31,399 bases of DNA, taken from Cylindrodendrum hubeiense. Taxonomy: Eukaryota; Ascomycota; Sordariomycetes; Hypocreales; Nectriaceae. The translations under genes were made by a program, and so were the position numbers. Position 1 is the stretch's first letter. Every line of letters begins with the position of its first letter. Shown here piece after piece: positions 21,650-30,864 of this stretch. Below the pieces are notes generated by a model that had not been told where the DNA came from, did no database searches, and worked only from the letters and a program-made list of their open reading frames with translations. The DNA lies in the NCBI GenBank assembly GCA_014621425.1, contig JAANBB010000452.1, positions 1-31,399 of the forward strand. The letters are read 5' to 3'.

Positions 21650-22867
21650 TTAATCAACCTCTTCTTCCTCATCCTGTCGTCCGCGACGATATCCTGCCCG
21701 TCGGGTTTTCCTCTCCTCTCGGTTGCGCTCTCTCTCACGCTCCAACTCCTTAAGCTCCGGCAAAGGGTGGTGGTAGCTCTTGGTACCCAGGTCGCTGCCG
21801 GTGTTGCTCGTCAGCTGGCTGCCACTAACACTGGTGTAGCCCTCCAGTAGGCTCTCGCTCTGTGACTGATCAGTCCGCTGGTAGCTGAAGTCTCGTCGTG
21901 ACGGGCGACCGGCCTCCCGGAGACGTCGGGCATCGGAGCGTAGGCGCTGGGCCTCTCGCTGCGTCTCCCTCTCCTCTCGTCGGTCAGCGACAGAGTAGAC
22001 CTTTCGAATGCCGGGGCCGTTGCTCTTCTTAGTAGGGGTGGCGGTGGGAGTAGTGGTAGGGGTCCTCTGGCGATCAGAAAGGAGGCTCGATGATACGTTT
22101 GACTCGGTACCGGCGTTGGTCGATCCGTCCCATTCCGATGCGTCACTCTCCTTGTTCAGACCGCCAACGCGGGCGGCCTTCTCGTGCCGGTAGTTGCGTA
22201 GTTCCTTCTTAGCCACGTGCTCCGCCTCCTCGTCCATAACGCCGAGGTCGCCAACATGTCGCTTGCTGGTGCGCTTTCCACGCTTCTCACGATCTTGATC
22301 CCGCTTGTCTTGCTTGCGTCGACGTTTCTCTCGTGCTGCAATATCACTGGCACCTGCGGTAACACCGCTCATTGCCGTGGCTTCCGTCATAACAGTCCTG
22401 CCGTCATCATCGGCATCATGATCGTGATCGTGATCGTGAACGTCCTTGTACACACTGCCACCGCCCAGATCTGTTGAGGCCGTAGCTCCAGACAGGAGGG
22501 TGCCGTTGGGGCCCTTGCGGCGCAACACTGTAGATTTATAGTCGTCCCAATCATTCTCCTTGAACTCGAAACCACCATTCTTGGCCCAGAAGAAGAACCA
22601 GATGCCCGTTACCACGAAAGCAACTCCGATGAGCGCAAAGAGCACAAAGAAGCCCACATTGTTGATGTCGTGGGGATCCAGCACACCGTTGTTCGGGTCC
22701 ACGCTTGTTTGGTGTCGGGTACTGCTCGTGCTGGAATCTCGGATTTCCAACACCTTAGAGGCCTCGGCAATGTTTTCCGAGACGGTGGCGAGGACTTCCA
22801 CTGAGCGGGGGAGGGGTGGAGTAGACGAGACGATGCTCCTGAGGGTGGTGAGGAAAGTGGGAGCCAT
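21650..22867 (-). CDS. Uncharacterised single-pass membrane protein, 405 aa
   Basis: I do not recognise a named family. The intronless frame starts at ATG 22867-22865 in a good context (CTCACCATGGCT). Residues 1-70 are Ser/Thr-rich and polar, with no strong signal peptide. One transmembrane helix spans about 71-94 (VGFFVLFALIGVAFVVTGIW then aromatic FFFW). A conserved-looking juxtamembrane block follows, FKENDWDDYKSTVLRRKG, then HDHDHDHD at 144-151 and a long cytosolic-type tail with strongly basic and charged coil segments (about 178-205 and 295-325) and an acidic end EEEEVD. The basic flank after the helix suggests the tail is cytosolic. Ser-rich stretches and RRxS-like sites suggest phosphorylation. 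The neighbouring SPRY adaptor is also a single-pass membrane protein, but that proximity does not prove a shared role. Confidence is high that it is a gene and low on function. Confidence 0.85.
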   Translation of the reverse strand: MAPTFLTTLRSIVSSTPPLPRSVEVLATVSENIAEASKVLEIRDSSTSSTRHQTSVDPNNGVLDPHDINNVGFFVLFALIGVAFVVTGIWFFFWAKNGGFEFKENDWDDYKSTVLRRKGPNGTLLSGATASTDLGGGSVYKDVHDHDHDHDADDDGRTVMTEATAMSGVTAGASDIAAREKRRRKQDKRDQDREKRGKRTSKRHVGDLGVMDEEAEHVAKKELRNYRHEKAARVGGLNKESDASEWDGSTNAGTESNVSSSLLSDRQRTPTTTPTATPTKKSNGPGIRKVYSVADRREERETQREAQRLRSDARRLREAGRPSRRDFSYQRTDQSQSESLLEGYTSVSGSQLTSNTGSDLGTKSYHHPLPELKELERERERNREERKTRRAGYRRGRQDEEEEVD

Positions 22868-24199
22868 GGTGAGATGGATGGAATGTCGATGTTTCGGTCG
22901 CGATATAAAGAGATGTGAAGGCTAGGCCTAGGATGCCGGCTGCCCCAGCCAAGCGTGAGGGCGGTGAGCACTGATTCTCAGGGCAAGTGAGGTCAATCTT
23001 GAGCCTTGGAGAATCAACAAGTCGTTGTTTTGGTGGGGGGTTTCTGTTCCCCAGTAGCGCTTCCGAGAATATGGTGAGGTGAAGGTGAAATGAATCGGAA
23101 CGGAAGAAAGAAGGTGAGAAGACGCACAGCGTGCATGTGTACTTTACTGCGGCACGCGTGGTTCCCACAGAAACCAAGGCCGGAGGTACGCGGCTGAGGG
23201 GCGTGTGCGTGCGAGGTTAGGCTGGGGTTTCAGCGCCTACACAGCGAGCAGCAGCGCAAAAACGTCGCGGGAACGGGAGAATGACGAATCAAAGCGAGAA
23301 TTGTAGAACCATTCCTTTTTTCATTTCTAATACTGAACTTATGCTGGCTTGAGTCTTTGGATTCTGATTCCACAGGAGCCTTCTTACTCAACCAACCTCG
23401 AGGGTGTCCAGAAAAATGACGTCGCGAGTAAACAATCATGCTATTGACCAGGCAACGCTTTGTCAACCCTTCTGGCCAATGACAGACCCCTCACGACTTT
23501 GCCCCGCTTCCCGGGGTCGGCGCTGTGGGGTCCCACTTGACATTTCCGGCCGCTCGCCCCGTGCCTCCATCCGGTGACCCCGCCCTACCGGGACAGAACG
23601 AAGACTTTCTGCCTCACACTTGAGACGAAAGGCCAACTATCAGGAGTCTTGGCTGGTGCATAAATTGCTTGAGCTTGAAACAAGCGTCCCGGTGACTTCC
23701 GAAACTCCATCACTCGCTCAAATCCCTGATGGTTGCACCAGGCCCCGGCTTTCTTATGCGATCTTATAGTTTCACGACTCGCACTCCGGTACTTGAACAT
23801 GGATTTAGGCATTAACGTGGACCTAGGGTATTTCTTGGGCTCTAATCGGGTTGCAAACATCAAAACAACAAGCCAAACACGAATTCCCACACCAGACTCT
23901 GTGCCACGATTGATGACGAGGTTCAGCAAGTGCGAAACGCCGGGAAGCATGTTGTGGTTTGTGGATTTCCCCACCAGTCAGAACAGGATAATAAGAGTTG
24001 TGGGAAGACATGAAGTCTGCTTGGGGAGATGAACCGGAGTTGAAGCTATCACCTGAGTATCTCAATGTGTTCTGTAAAAAGTACATTAAGATAGGTTTCC
24101 CTCTCAATTCGAAATATATCAAATAGAACAGGGTACATGACTTGGCCACTTCCACACGTAATGATCGGTAAGTTCTCTCCTTACTCAACAGAGCGTCTC
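22868..24199. other. Upstream region of the 405-aa gene and start of the AT-richer island
   Basis: 22868-23500 is the likely promoter and leader of the minus-strand 405-residue gene; no clear TATA box stands out. From about 23900 the base composition turns AT-richer. A minus-strand frame at 23585-23974 (129 codons) contains a hydrophobic stretch GIRVWLVVLMFATRL, but I recognise no family and no flanking splice sites; it may be decayed sequence related to the pseudogene next to it. Confidence 0.4.
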
Positions 24200-25802
24200 A
24201 CTAGATTCATAGCTTGATCAAGAATATATCCATGATAAGCAAGGCCAAAGGTCGAAAGAAAAAGCCATCTCATAATACCATCTATCCATTGTCAACAAAT
24301 CATCGAGACACTCCATCGAGCCTGCACAATTCTCACATGAGCAGCTTTCTTCAGTGGCTACAGATAAGGAGAAACCAATGGTAAGTCAGAAATCAGAATT
24401 TGAGCATCCAAGGGGACGAATTTGACCGAGTCTTCTAGACCTAGAAATTCACTACATGTCGTAGCAATTACTTCAATATTTGGGAGATGACTACAAAGGT
24501 TCTGCTTAATCGAGTCTTTGAGATTAGTGGCCTATCGACCCAGTGTTGTAATCTGTCCAAGCTGACGAAACTTCCCGCATGCGGAGCTTGCTAAAATTTG
24601 AGGAATGGCGTGTTTGAGTGTTTCGTGAAGTATTGTGAATTTATTTTCCCGAAAACCAAGGTTATGGGTAAGCTAAGAAATGTATAATTTAGTCGGAATC
24701 ATTAAGCTACGATGGCACTCGAATGCTGGTCTGAGCAATTGAGTGATATCCTGCAGTTAGTCGACAGTTTGAATTGACTTCTGTATGATCCAAACCACAA
24801 CTGTTACTAGCGATGGCTGGTTTGATTGATCAAGAACAGCGACTTCTTCGTCCTCCATATATAGTGTTGGTGGCGTTTCCAGGTACTACTGTGCGAAGGC
24901 CAGGATCAATGAGACAGATGCACTACTGACTCTGATAGTGACTCTCGTTATTGTCCAGGAACCTATTAGGGCCACTTGGCGGAATATGTCGACTAGGGTA
25001 GCAATACCCTCTGGGCTAGGAACACACAGCAAGTCGGCAGTTCGCAGGCCATCGTGAGCCAAAAGGAAGAATGGTACCCAACCGCATTGTGACTTCAGCC
25101 ACAGCGAATACACCTAGCCTTGAGACTACCCAAAACACCTCTCAATTGGCGTAGAGATGGTATGTCTGTCAACTTGGCTTTCGAATCCATTAGCATGACT
25201 TCGAAAGCCCTAGCTCCTTTGAAAGGGCCAAGAGTGGTGACGAGAGCAGCTGCTAGGCCCAGGAATTAGACTCCTTCTTGAATAGTACCAAGCTGAGTTG
25301 CGCAATCATGTGGAGAGTAGCAAGCTGTTGCCTTGAGAAAGTCAATTAGAACTGGGTTTGGTGTCGTAACGACAGTATATATCACCATTTCAGCGGTGAC
25401 GTTGCTGATTGTCAGAGTACTCTCTGACTCCTCGTATGCCACGATGGCTTCGGCCTGGACATCGTCACTTGATGCGGCCCGCATGGCCTGCTTGAGGATT
25501 CGAAATGTAGATGCGGTGGTCGAGCTAAAGCTCCATTGGGCCTGAACTGGTAGACCTGACATCTCCGCTAAAGTCGGAAATTGCGATGGCGGACAAATAC
25601 CAGGCCACGGGAAGTATGTTATGACGCGGATAGAACTCTCCTGTGGGAGACCGTAGTGAGGCTTAAAAAAAGAGTACGAGATGAGACACGAATTTAGTAA
25701 TGAGGAATCTCGAAATACTCTGTCATCGCCCCTGAATCCACCAACTGGGGCATGAACAGAGCGCGCGACAGGTAAGCCGAATTTTGGTGATTCCAATTGC
25801 AA
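24200..25802 (-). pseudogene. Decayed copy of a fungal-specific uncharacterised gene family
   Basis: Protein-like sequence runs along the minus strand but is broken. Open codons from about 25802 (no ATG there) to TAA at 25268-25266 give VQAQWSFSSTTASTFRILKQ and more. The same frame resumes for 56 codons (GLAAALVTTLGPFKGARAF, then LRQLRGVLGSLKARC), meets TGA at 25097-25095, and the next readable part is in another frame (SPEGIATLVDIFRQVALIGS), ending in TAG at 24888-24886. Further in-frame text, ETPPTLYMEDEEVAVLDQS, ends at TAA 24759-24757. Near 24343-24326 a CSCENC motif appears. From memory, this segment order matches a multi-copy, unnamed family of filamentous-fungal proteins with a WCLG-x-PP block and a late Cys motif; I cannot run a search to confirm. 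Lesions are at least four stop codons and one frameshift, several explainable as CpA to TpA changes. No function is assigned. Confidence 0.6.
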
Positions 25803-26417
25803 GAGTTCGATCTAAGTTCGACAGATCGTAAAGAGAGAAAGACTACCCCAGTCTAAATATCAGATAGAAATGTACATGAGGTTGAACCGTACTGGACCGC
25901 TCAAACGGCATCCTATCAGAGCCGAATCTGGGAGAGAGTAGCACAGGGCAAACTAGCAACATATAGCTTCACTCCAATATTAGATAAGGAGATATTAAGA
26001 TCCCACAAATATAAGTCAAAGGATGATTGATTAAGAAGCGACAGATCGCGATTCACTTGCAGTTATTCGGACGTGATAACTCGATATTTGGCCTTATTCA
26101 CCTGCCGAACTACACTCCCACGGTGCGCATGAACATAATCAACTTGTATATATGAGCCTCCCTCCTCTTTCATACGAAGGGTGCTACGAGTAGTCTTGAC
26201 AGACCCCAGTGGAGTCTTTGGTAAAGTAGCTAACTGAGGACACATGTTGTCTGCACTCGCAAGGGCAATACTAAAATGAGCCCGTCGTCGCGGTCGTGTT
26301 ACAAACATCAAGATACCTAGTAAACCGCTGACTTACCAATTACCATTGATAGATAGACTTCTCGCATTCCCAGCTACTGCTTACCAGAGCAACTATTCCC
26401 CAACAGAAAACAGCCAT
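25803..26417 (-). other. Possible 5' part of the pseudogene
   Basis: On the minus strand an ATG at 26417 opens MAVFCWGIVALVSSSWEC, which resembles a short hydrophobic leader, and meets an in-frame TAA at 26342-26340. A canonical donor GTAAGT (26336-26331) and acceptor CTCATTTTAG (26280-26271) would remove a 66-nt intron. The next stretch is open to 26063 in the frame reading DNMCPQLATLPKTPLG and YIQVDYVHAHRGSVV, but it does not join the first exon in frame. The remainder to 25803 is AT-rich with no readable frame. It may be the 5' end of the pseudogene or another relic. Confidence 0.3.
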
Positions 26418-27181
26418 GCTCCGCTTCTCTATGCTATATCTTTCGAGACAAGGGCACACGCCCCTCACAACCGATGCCGAACCCCTTCACTTTGTAGTGA
26501 TGCCAAGTCGCAAGCGCTAGGACACCATTGCTCAGTTCGGTTACGGTGGCAACAGAATCCGTCGGTTTAGTCCTAGGCTTGCCGAATCCTCTTTATTTAT
26601 CTCCGTAACGTAATCCATAAGTGTTTCAAGCGATGATTCAGCAGCGGTACTAGAGAGCTGATGCCTTCCGTCTCGGCAACGCGGCTCTCTAGTTCCTCAT
26701 GCCGTTGTTGAGTTATGATGCTTCTCTCTACCAAGGTTTAGGTACTAAGTAGGAGCACTTAGTGATAATGGTTTATCCAAGACGGTCGAGACTCGAATTT
26801 TCCTAGTCAACAATGTTGGCTTATCGAACTTTAGGTGAATGATGAACCTTTGTCGGCTACGAAAAAGCGGCATGGCCGTTTCATTTAGATGTAAGACACT
26901 TCATGTGATGGCAATGGATAGGATGCGGCGAGGTGTAGATAGCTCGAATATATTAATCCTTGGCAACTCCCAGTTGTACATGGACTTGTGAGAAACTACA
27001 AGTGCATATACCAGCATACAACTAGAAAGACCTCAAGTTGGGGAGATCTGGGCTTATTCCGAGGGTCGGAGGAGACGGTTGTTGCGGCTGTTGGGCCCAC
27101 ATAGTCTCACCCTCCGGCCCCACAACACCGACAAAACATGAATATACCTCATTTGATGGCGAGGATTTCATCAACGAACCA
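26418..27181. other. AT-richer spacer before the tRNA gene
   Basis: No gene is supported. It contains an imperfect hairpin at 26649-26693 and otherwise nondescript AT-richer sequence. It belongs to the same island as the pseudogene and may hold old mobile-element remains, which often collect next to tRNA genes, but I see no terminal repeats or target duplication. Confidence 0.45.
26649..26693. repeat. Inverted repeat, potential nested hairpin
   Basis: ACTAGAGAGC (26649-26658) and GCTCTCTAGT (26684-26693) are exact reverse complements. The 25-base loop itself contains TGCC and GGCA, which can pair. A 10-base stem with this spacing can occur by chance in a window of this size. Confidence 0.6.
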
Positions 27182-27263
27182 GCGTGATTGGTTTAGTGGT
27201 AAAATTCTCCGTTGCCATTCGAGCAACGTCGGGGAGCCCTGGGTTCGATTCCCAGATCACGCA
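27182..27263 (+). tRNA. tRNA-Gly (anticodon GCC) with 11-nt intron
   Basis: The acceptor stem GCGTGAT pairs perfectly with ATCACGC, followed by discriminator A at 27263. The D arm reads GTTTAGTGGTAAAAT. The anticodon stem CTCCG pairs with CGGGG with one T-G wobble. The T arm is CTGGG-TTCGATT-CCCAG. The loop TTGCCA carries anticodon GCC at 27214-27216 and is interrupted after position 37 by an 11-nt intron at 27218-27228 (TTCGAGCAACG). The spliced tRNA has 71 bases, usual for eukaryotic Gly tRNA. In the precursor CGTTGC can pair with GCAACG of the intron, a typical anticodon-intron helix. Internal A-box (TGGTTTAGTGG) and B-box (GGTTCGATTCC) promoters are present. A short T run near 27291 could terminate RNA polymerase III. 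Confidence 0.93.
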
Positions 27264-28279
27264 TTCAAAGGTCTGATGTCAGACAGCTTTACTTTTGCTC
27301 TTCAGAGCAACTTTGTGTTTTTGGAGGTTACCACTAACTCAGCAAGCACCAAGTAAGCTCTAAAGCGGTTGGTGCGTACGACTAGACCGGCTATGTAGGG
27401 GAAATATCTCAATGAGATGAGGCCAAGAAGAAAGTCCCAAGACTAAGTAATAGCATGACCCGTCTCTGCGGGAGTTGAGCGAGATGAGTTTATTCAAGCC
27501 ATGATAGCTCCAGCCCACGCACGACCAAGCATATTATTACGAGCTGAGATACGCGTTGTGGATTTGATGTTTCCTCCCTCAGCTTCAGTTCGTTTCACCG
27601 CTAAATTGATGCGGGGTGTAGCGTTAAGCGGCCTCCTGGACCTTGTCAGCATAGCATCGCGTCTTAATGACGCGCAAGATCGCAAGGGCACGGCTTCGGC
27701 TCGGCCCCGCGTAACCCTCCCGCATGACGATCGACATTGGCGCAATGCTTACCAGCTGGGAGCTATGACTACTTTGAACAACCACGGGTTACACAGCAAG
27801 GGGTACGGAGGCATGAAATTCGCATAAGCTTTAGTCGTGTCAATTTTGTCTACCTGAGACGGACACTTGTCCCGCTCCCGGGCTCAACTTTCGTCGCTGT
27901 CGCCAGATAATCTCCTTGCGCAACACGTAATGCCATCTACAGTAATGCCCCGACAATATCCGGATCCCTGTTGCATCCCTATGCCGGAATCCCAATTTGA
28001 TTCTATCCCATCCATTGTCCATCCGTCCATTCCATGTATCCGCCGACCCCAAGCAATAAAGAGTCATCGTAACCAGGGTGAAGCTGACCTGAGCCCGAAG
28101 ATTGTGGGCCAGGAATCCCACTCCATCACAAGTCTACTCCCGCACACGAATCAAGGAAAAAAGGAAAAGAAAAAGACATCAAAAATGGAAATCCCAGACG
28201 TAGATGGCATGCCAGTCGTAACAAGATTATTCTCTGCAGGGCAGCAGATGGAAGCGCGAACCTCCTTTGCCCGTACAAT
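27264..28279. other. Spacer after the tRNA gene
   Basis: No gene is supported. Frames on both strands at 27494-27827 are Arg/Ala-rich and mutually antisense; they have no domain I know. The GC-richer patch 27590-27740 within an AT-richer island might be a fragment of a mobile element or a solo terminal repeat, but no repeat ends are visible. A plus-strand frame at 27867-28397 is also unconvincing. Confidence 0.45.
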
Positions 28280-29058
28280 CTATCGATTTGGTGACGCGGG
28301 ATGGGAGTGTGTCCAAGCCCGGCCAAGTTCCTCCTCTTTCGCCATGCTCAACAATGCGATATATAACAGCCGCAACCTGAACCATGGCTCTCCGTAGCTT
28401 CCCCCAGGGAATGCATGCGAATCCAGTCGTAACGTAACAAGAAAGAAACAAACGGGGAGGTCCAAACCCACCCCAGCCCATTCCAGGGGACAGGGGACCG
28501 TCATGAACCAGGTAGCCCCAACCTTGCTCCAATATCGAGTCGGTAAACAGCCGCCAGTGACAATCTTCCTTCCACATTCAGGACATTCTTCCATTACTTT
28601 CAACCAAAAACAACACAGCCCCTCCAGGGTATACATGATTTCCTCGGCAGGATGCAGTAGTATATGCGTCGTCGGTGCATGGAGACTCGAGGGGGACAGG
28701 CCGTAACAAGAACCCAACACTCCGTGTCTTCCCATCATCGCCGCTTTTGGGGGTATCAACTTTTTCCTGCCATCAAGCGACTGGGTCTCGACCCACAAGA
28801 CAAAGCATAGGGATACAGGCTTAAAAAGAAAATTGCATGCAAATGGTAAACCAAAACTTGCAGGCATGATGTAAAAAGAAAATCCAATCAAATGCACCTG
28901 CCATGTCCAACTTTGATCAAAGATTAGGGAGGACAATGCGTGCCGCTCACTTCCGTCAAAGGAAAATAGGCGAAGAAACAGATGAAGAAAAAATGAATAA
29001 AAATCAAGAAATCGCACGCTAATCATCAACTTCGTCATCTCTCATAAAGAAATCGTCA
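28280..29058 (-). other. 3' flank of the 601-aa gene with a long open frame
   Basis: This should contain the 3' untranslated region of the 601-residue gene. It also carries an unusually long ATG-initiated frame on the same strand, 29038 to 28280 (252 codons), starting 21 bases beyond the upstream stop. The peptide has aromatic-rich hydrophobic stretches near its start (FLDFYSFFLHLFLRLFSF) and a CPECG motif in its middle, but no domain I recognise and mixed codon use. I treat it as non-coding unless expression or conservation says otherwise. Confidence 0.3.
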
Positions 29059-30864
29059 TCAATAGTCCTCGAGGGCAAACGTGGGATCGTAGGGAGCATA
29101 ACTCTGGGCATAACCACGGCTCTGAGACTCAGACTGGCTGGGAGCTCGTGTCCGATAAGCCAATGCCTTGCGCTCCCCTCGACTCCGGCCATCCTCAATC
29201 TGGTAGACAGTGCTGGCCCTGTCGCTGCCGCTGCCAATGCGAGAGCCGCTTGGGGCGCTGAAGGTAATCTCACCGCCATCACCGCATTCGATCTCGGCAC
29301 CCTGTACCCGGACAACGGCAGAGCCGGAGACCTTGATGGTGACGTTGTCGTTGTCACTAGATGACGAACGGGTGATGCCAGTAGTGTTGCTTCGCTTAAA
29401 CTCGCTCTCGTCGCGGCTGTCGCTGCTGCGGGTAGACCGGCTGCTACCTCCTCCAGCGCGGTGGCTGGCTTTGCGTAAAGCGTCGGCGGTCAACGCCAGC
29501 GGGGTACCCCCGTTCACATCGTCCTGGTACGCCAGTGCAGTGAGGTACTTGTCCTCATCCAAGCTGACGCCACCACTGCCTAGGCCACGGTCACCGCCAT
29601 AGAACGAGTCCCTGCGACTACGAGAAGCCGGCATGATCTCGAGTCCTTGTTGCTCGTAGGCTACAGAGCCTCGCCGAGGACGGGCCAAGACTGTACGACG
29701 GTCATAGTTGTTGGCCTCCGGGGAGGTATCGGTGAAGTACTCGTCGTTGCTTGTAAAGTCTTCGTCCTCATAGCCCCGCTGGTCAGCGAAGCCAACGCCC
29801 CGGCGGCTGGTTGGGGGTCGGGACTTCTGTCGGGTTGGCGGCTTCTGAGCTGGTGGCGGGCGGAAGGGTGTGCCAGCTGGCAGTGCCGACTGGGGTCGAG
29901 GGATGAAATCGGGAGGAGGCATTCGTTTCCGATCGTCGTCAGTCTGCTTCTTGGAACGAGAAGCACGTCTGACGATACGAGGGTCGGGTTCTTCCTCGTA
30001 GCCCCCAGGAGCGTAGCCGTATCCGGCAGGAGCCTGAATCTGAGCTTGCTGCTGCTGCTGCTGTCGGTAGCCCATGGCAGAAGCGGGCCGCTCGAATCGA
30101 TTCTTCAGATGGGCCGTCTGATTTTGCATGCTCATGTCGAAGAAGTTCTGGGAATGGCGTGCAGGTGATGCTGGAACACCGATCATGGACGGTGATGGGC
30201 CCCCCGCATATAGGGGAGGCGGTGGTGGGAAGGAGCCAACGGGATAGCCTACCGGAGGCTGCTGGCCGGCATGGGCTGGGTGCCAACCGGAAGGGGCCAT
30301 TGAGGGCGGCGGCCCCGGGTAGTAACTGTTAGGACGTGTCTGGGCACGCGGACGCCCTGTGGTCGCGGGCTGTTGGACGCCATAAAAAGAAGGGTCCTCA
30401 ACGTGACCTCGTCGATACTGCTGGACAACGGGTTCAGTTCGGGACTGGGTGAGAGACGTGGGTCGCGGCTTTCGAGTGGGCTTGGCCTCACGCTCCTTGG
30501 CGGCCGCCTTGGCCTCGGTACGGACTTTGCGCTGCATCTGCTCGGCCTCCTTCTGTTTCCGCTCCTTGCGGCGGCGGTCCTTTTCACGTTGTTCACGTTC
30601 GTATTGTCGGGCCTCACGCTCACGTTTGGAAGAGCGGGGTGTAGAGTCGGAGTCGGTTGGGGTGTTAGAGGAGTCGGACTTTCGGTGGGAAGAGCGCTTG
30701 TCGGCACCACGGGACTTACCCGTGTTGGGACGCTCTTTGTAGGGGTTCGTTGGGACCTCGGACCTGGCATAGATTCGAGTGCTTTCGATGCCCTCGACGG
30801 AACTACCAGAATCCTCCTCGGCGTCCTCAACGTAGGTGGTGTAGTCGGTTCTCTTTGACGACAT
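29059..30864 (-). CDS. Uncharacterised disordered fungal protein, 601 aa
   Basis: I cannot assign a function. The intronless frame starts at ATG 30864-30862 and ends with ALEDY. Layout: acidic and Ser-rich N-terminus (1-75); a strongly charged Arg/Lys/Glu segment likely to form a coiled coil or helix (about 80-130); a Pro/Gly/Tyr-rich low-complexity middle (175-345) with PPPPPLY at 213-219 and a Gln run at 268-273; basic RRxS-type sites such as RPRRGS (395-400) and SRSRRDS (414-420) that suggest kinase targets; a folded-looking block at about 440-470 (DEDKYLTALAYQDD); and a short beta-strand-like element at about 506-535 (NVTIKVSGSAVVRVQGAEIE then CGDGGEITF). As I recall, that last element recurs near the C-terminus of many uncharacterised fungal proteins; no activity is established. 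Mostly disordered composition suggests a scaffold or regulatory role, which is inference. An acidic alternative frame overlaps the stop codon. Confidence 0.88.
   Translation of the reverse strand: MSSKRTDYTTYVEDAEEDSGSSVEGIESTRIYARSEVPTNPYKERPNTGKSRGADKRSSHRKSDSSNTPTDSDSTPRSSKREREARQYEREQREKDRRRKERKQKEAEQMQRKVRTEAKAAAKEREAKPTRKPRPTSLTQSRTEPVVQQYRRGHVEDPSFYGVQQPATTGRPRAQTRPNSYYPGPPPSMAPSGWHPAHAGQQPPVGYPVGSFPPPPPLYAGGPSPSMIGVPASPARHSQNFFDMSMQNQTAHLKNRFERPASAMGYRQQQQQQAQIQAPAGYGYAPGGYEEEPDPRIVRRASRSKKQTDDDRKRMPPPDFIPRPQSALPAGTPFRPPPAQKPPTRQKSRPPTSRRGVGFADQRGYEDEDFTSNDEYFTDTSPEANNYDRRTVLARPRRGSVAYEQQGLEIMPASRSRRDSFYGGDRGLGSGGVSLDEDKYLTALAYQDDVNGGTPLALTADALRKASHRAGGGSSRSTRSSDSRDESEFKRSNTTGITRSSSSDNDNVTIKVSGSAVVRVQGAEIECGDGGEITFSAPSGSRIGSGSDRASTVYQIEDGRSRGERKALAYRTRAPSQSESQSRGYAQSYAPYDPTFALEDY

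Noticed and set aside
25818..26048. CGACAGATCG at 25818 and again near 26039 as ends of a mobile element
   Set aside because: It is a direct, not inverted, 10-base match; such pairs are expected by chance in 31 kb, and no target duplication is seen.
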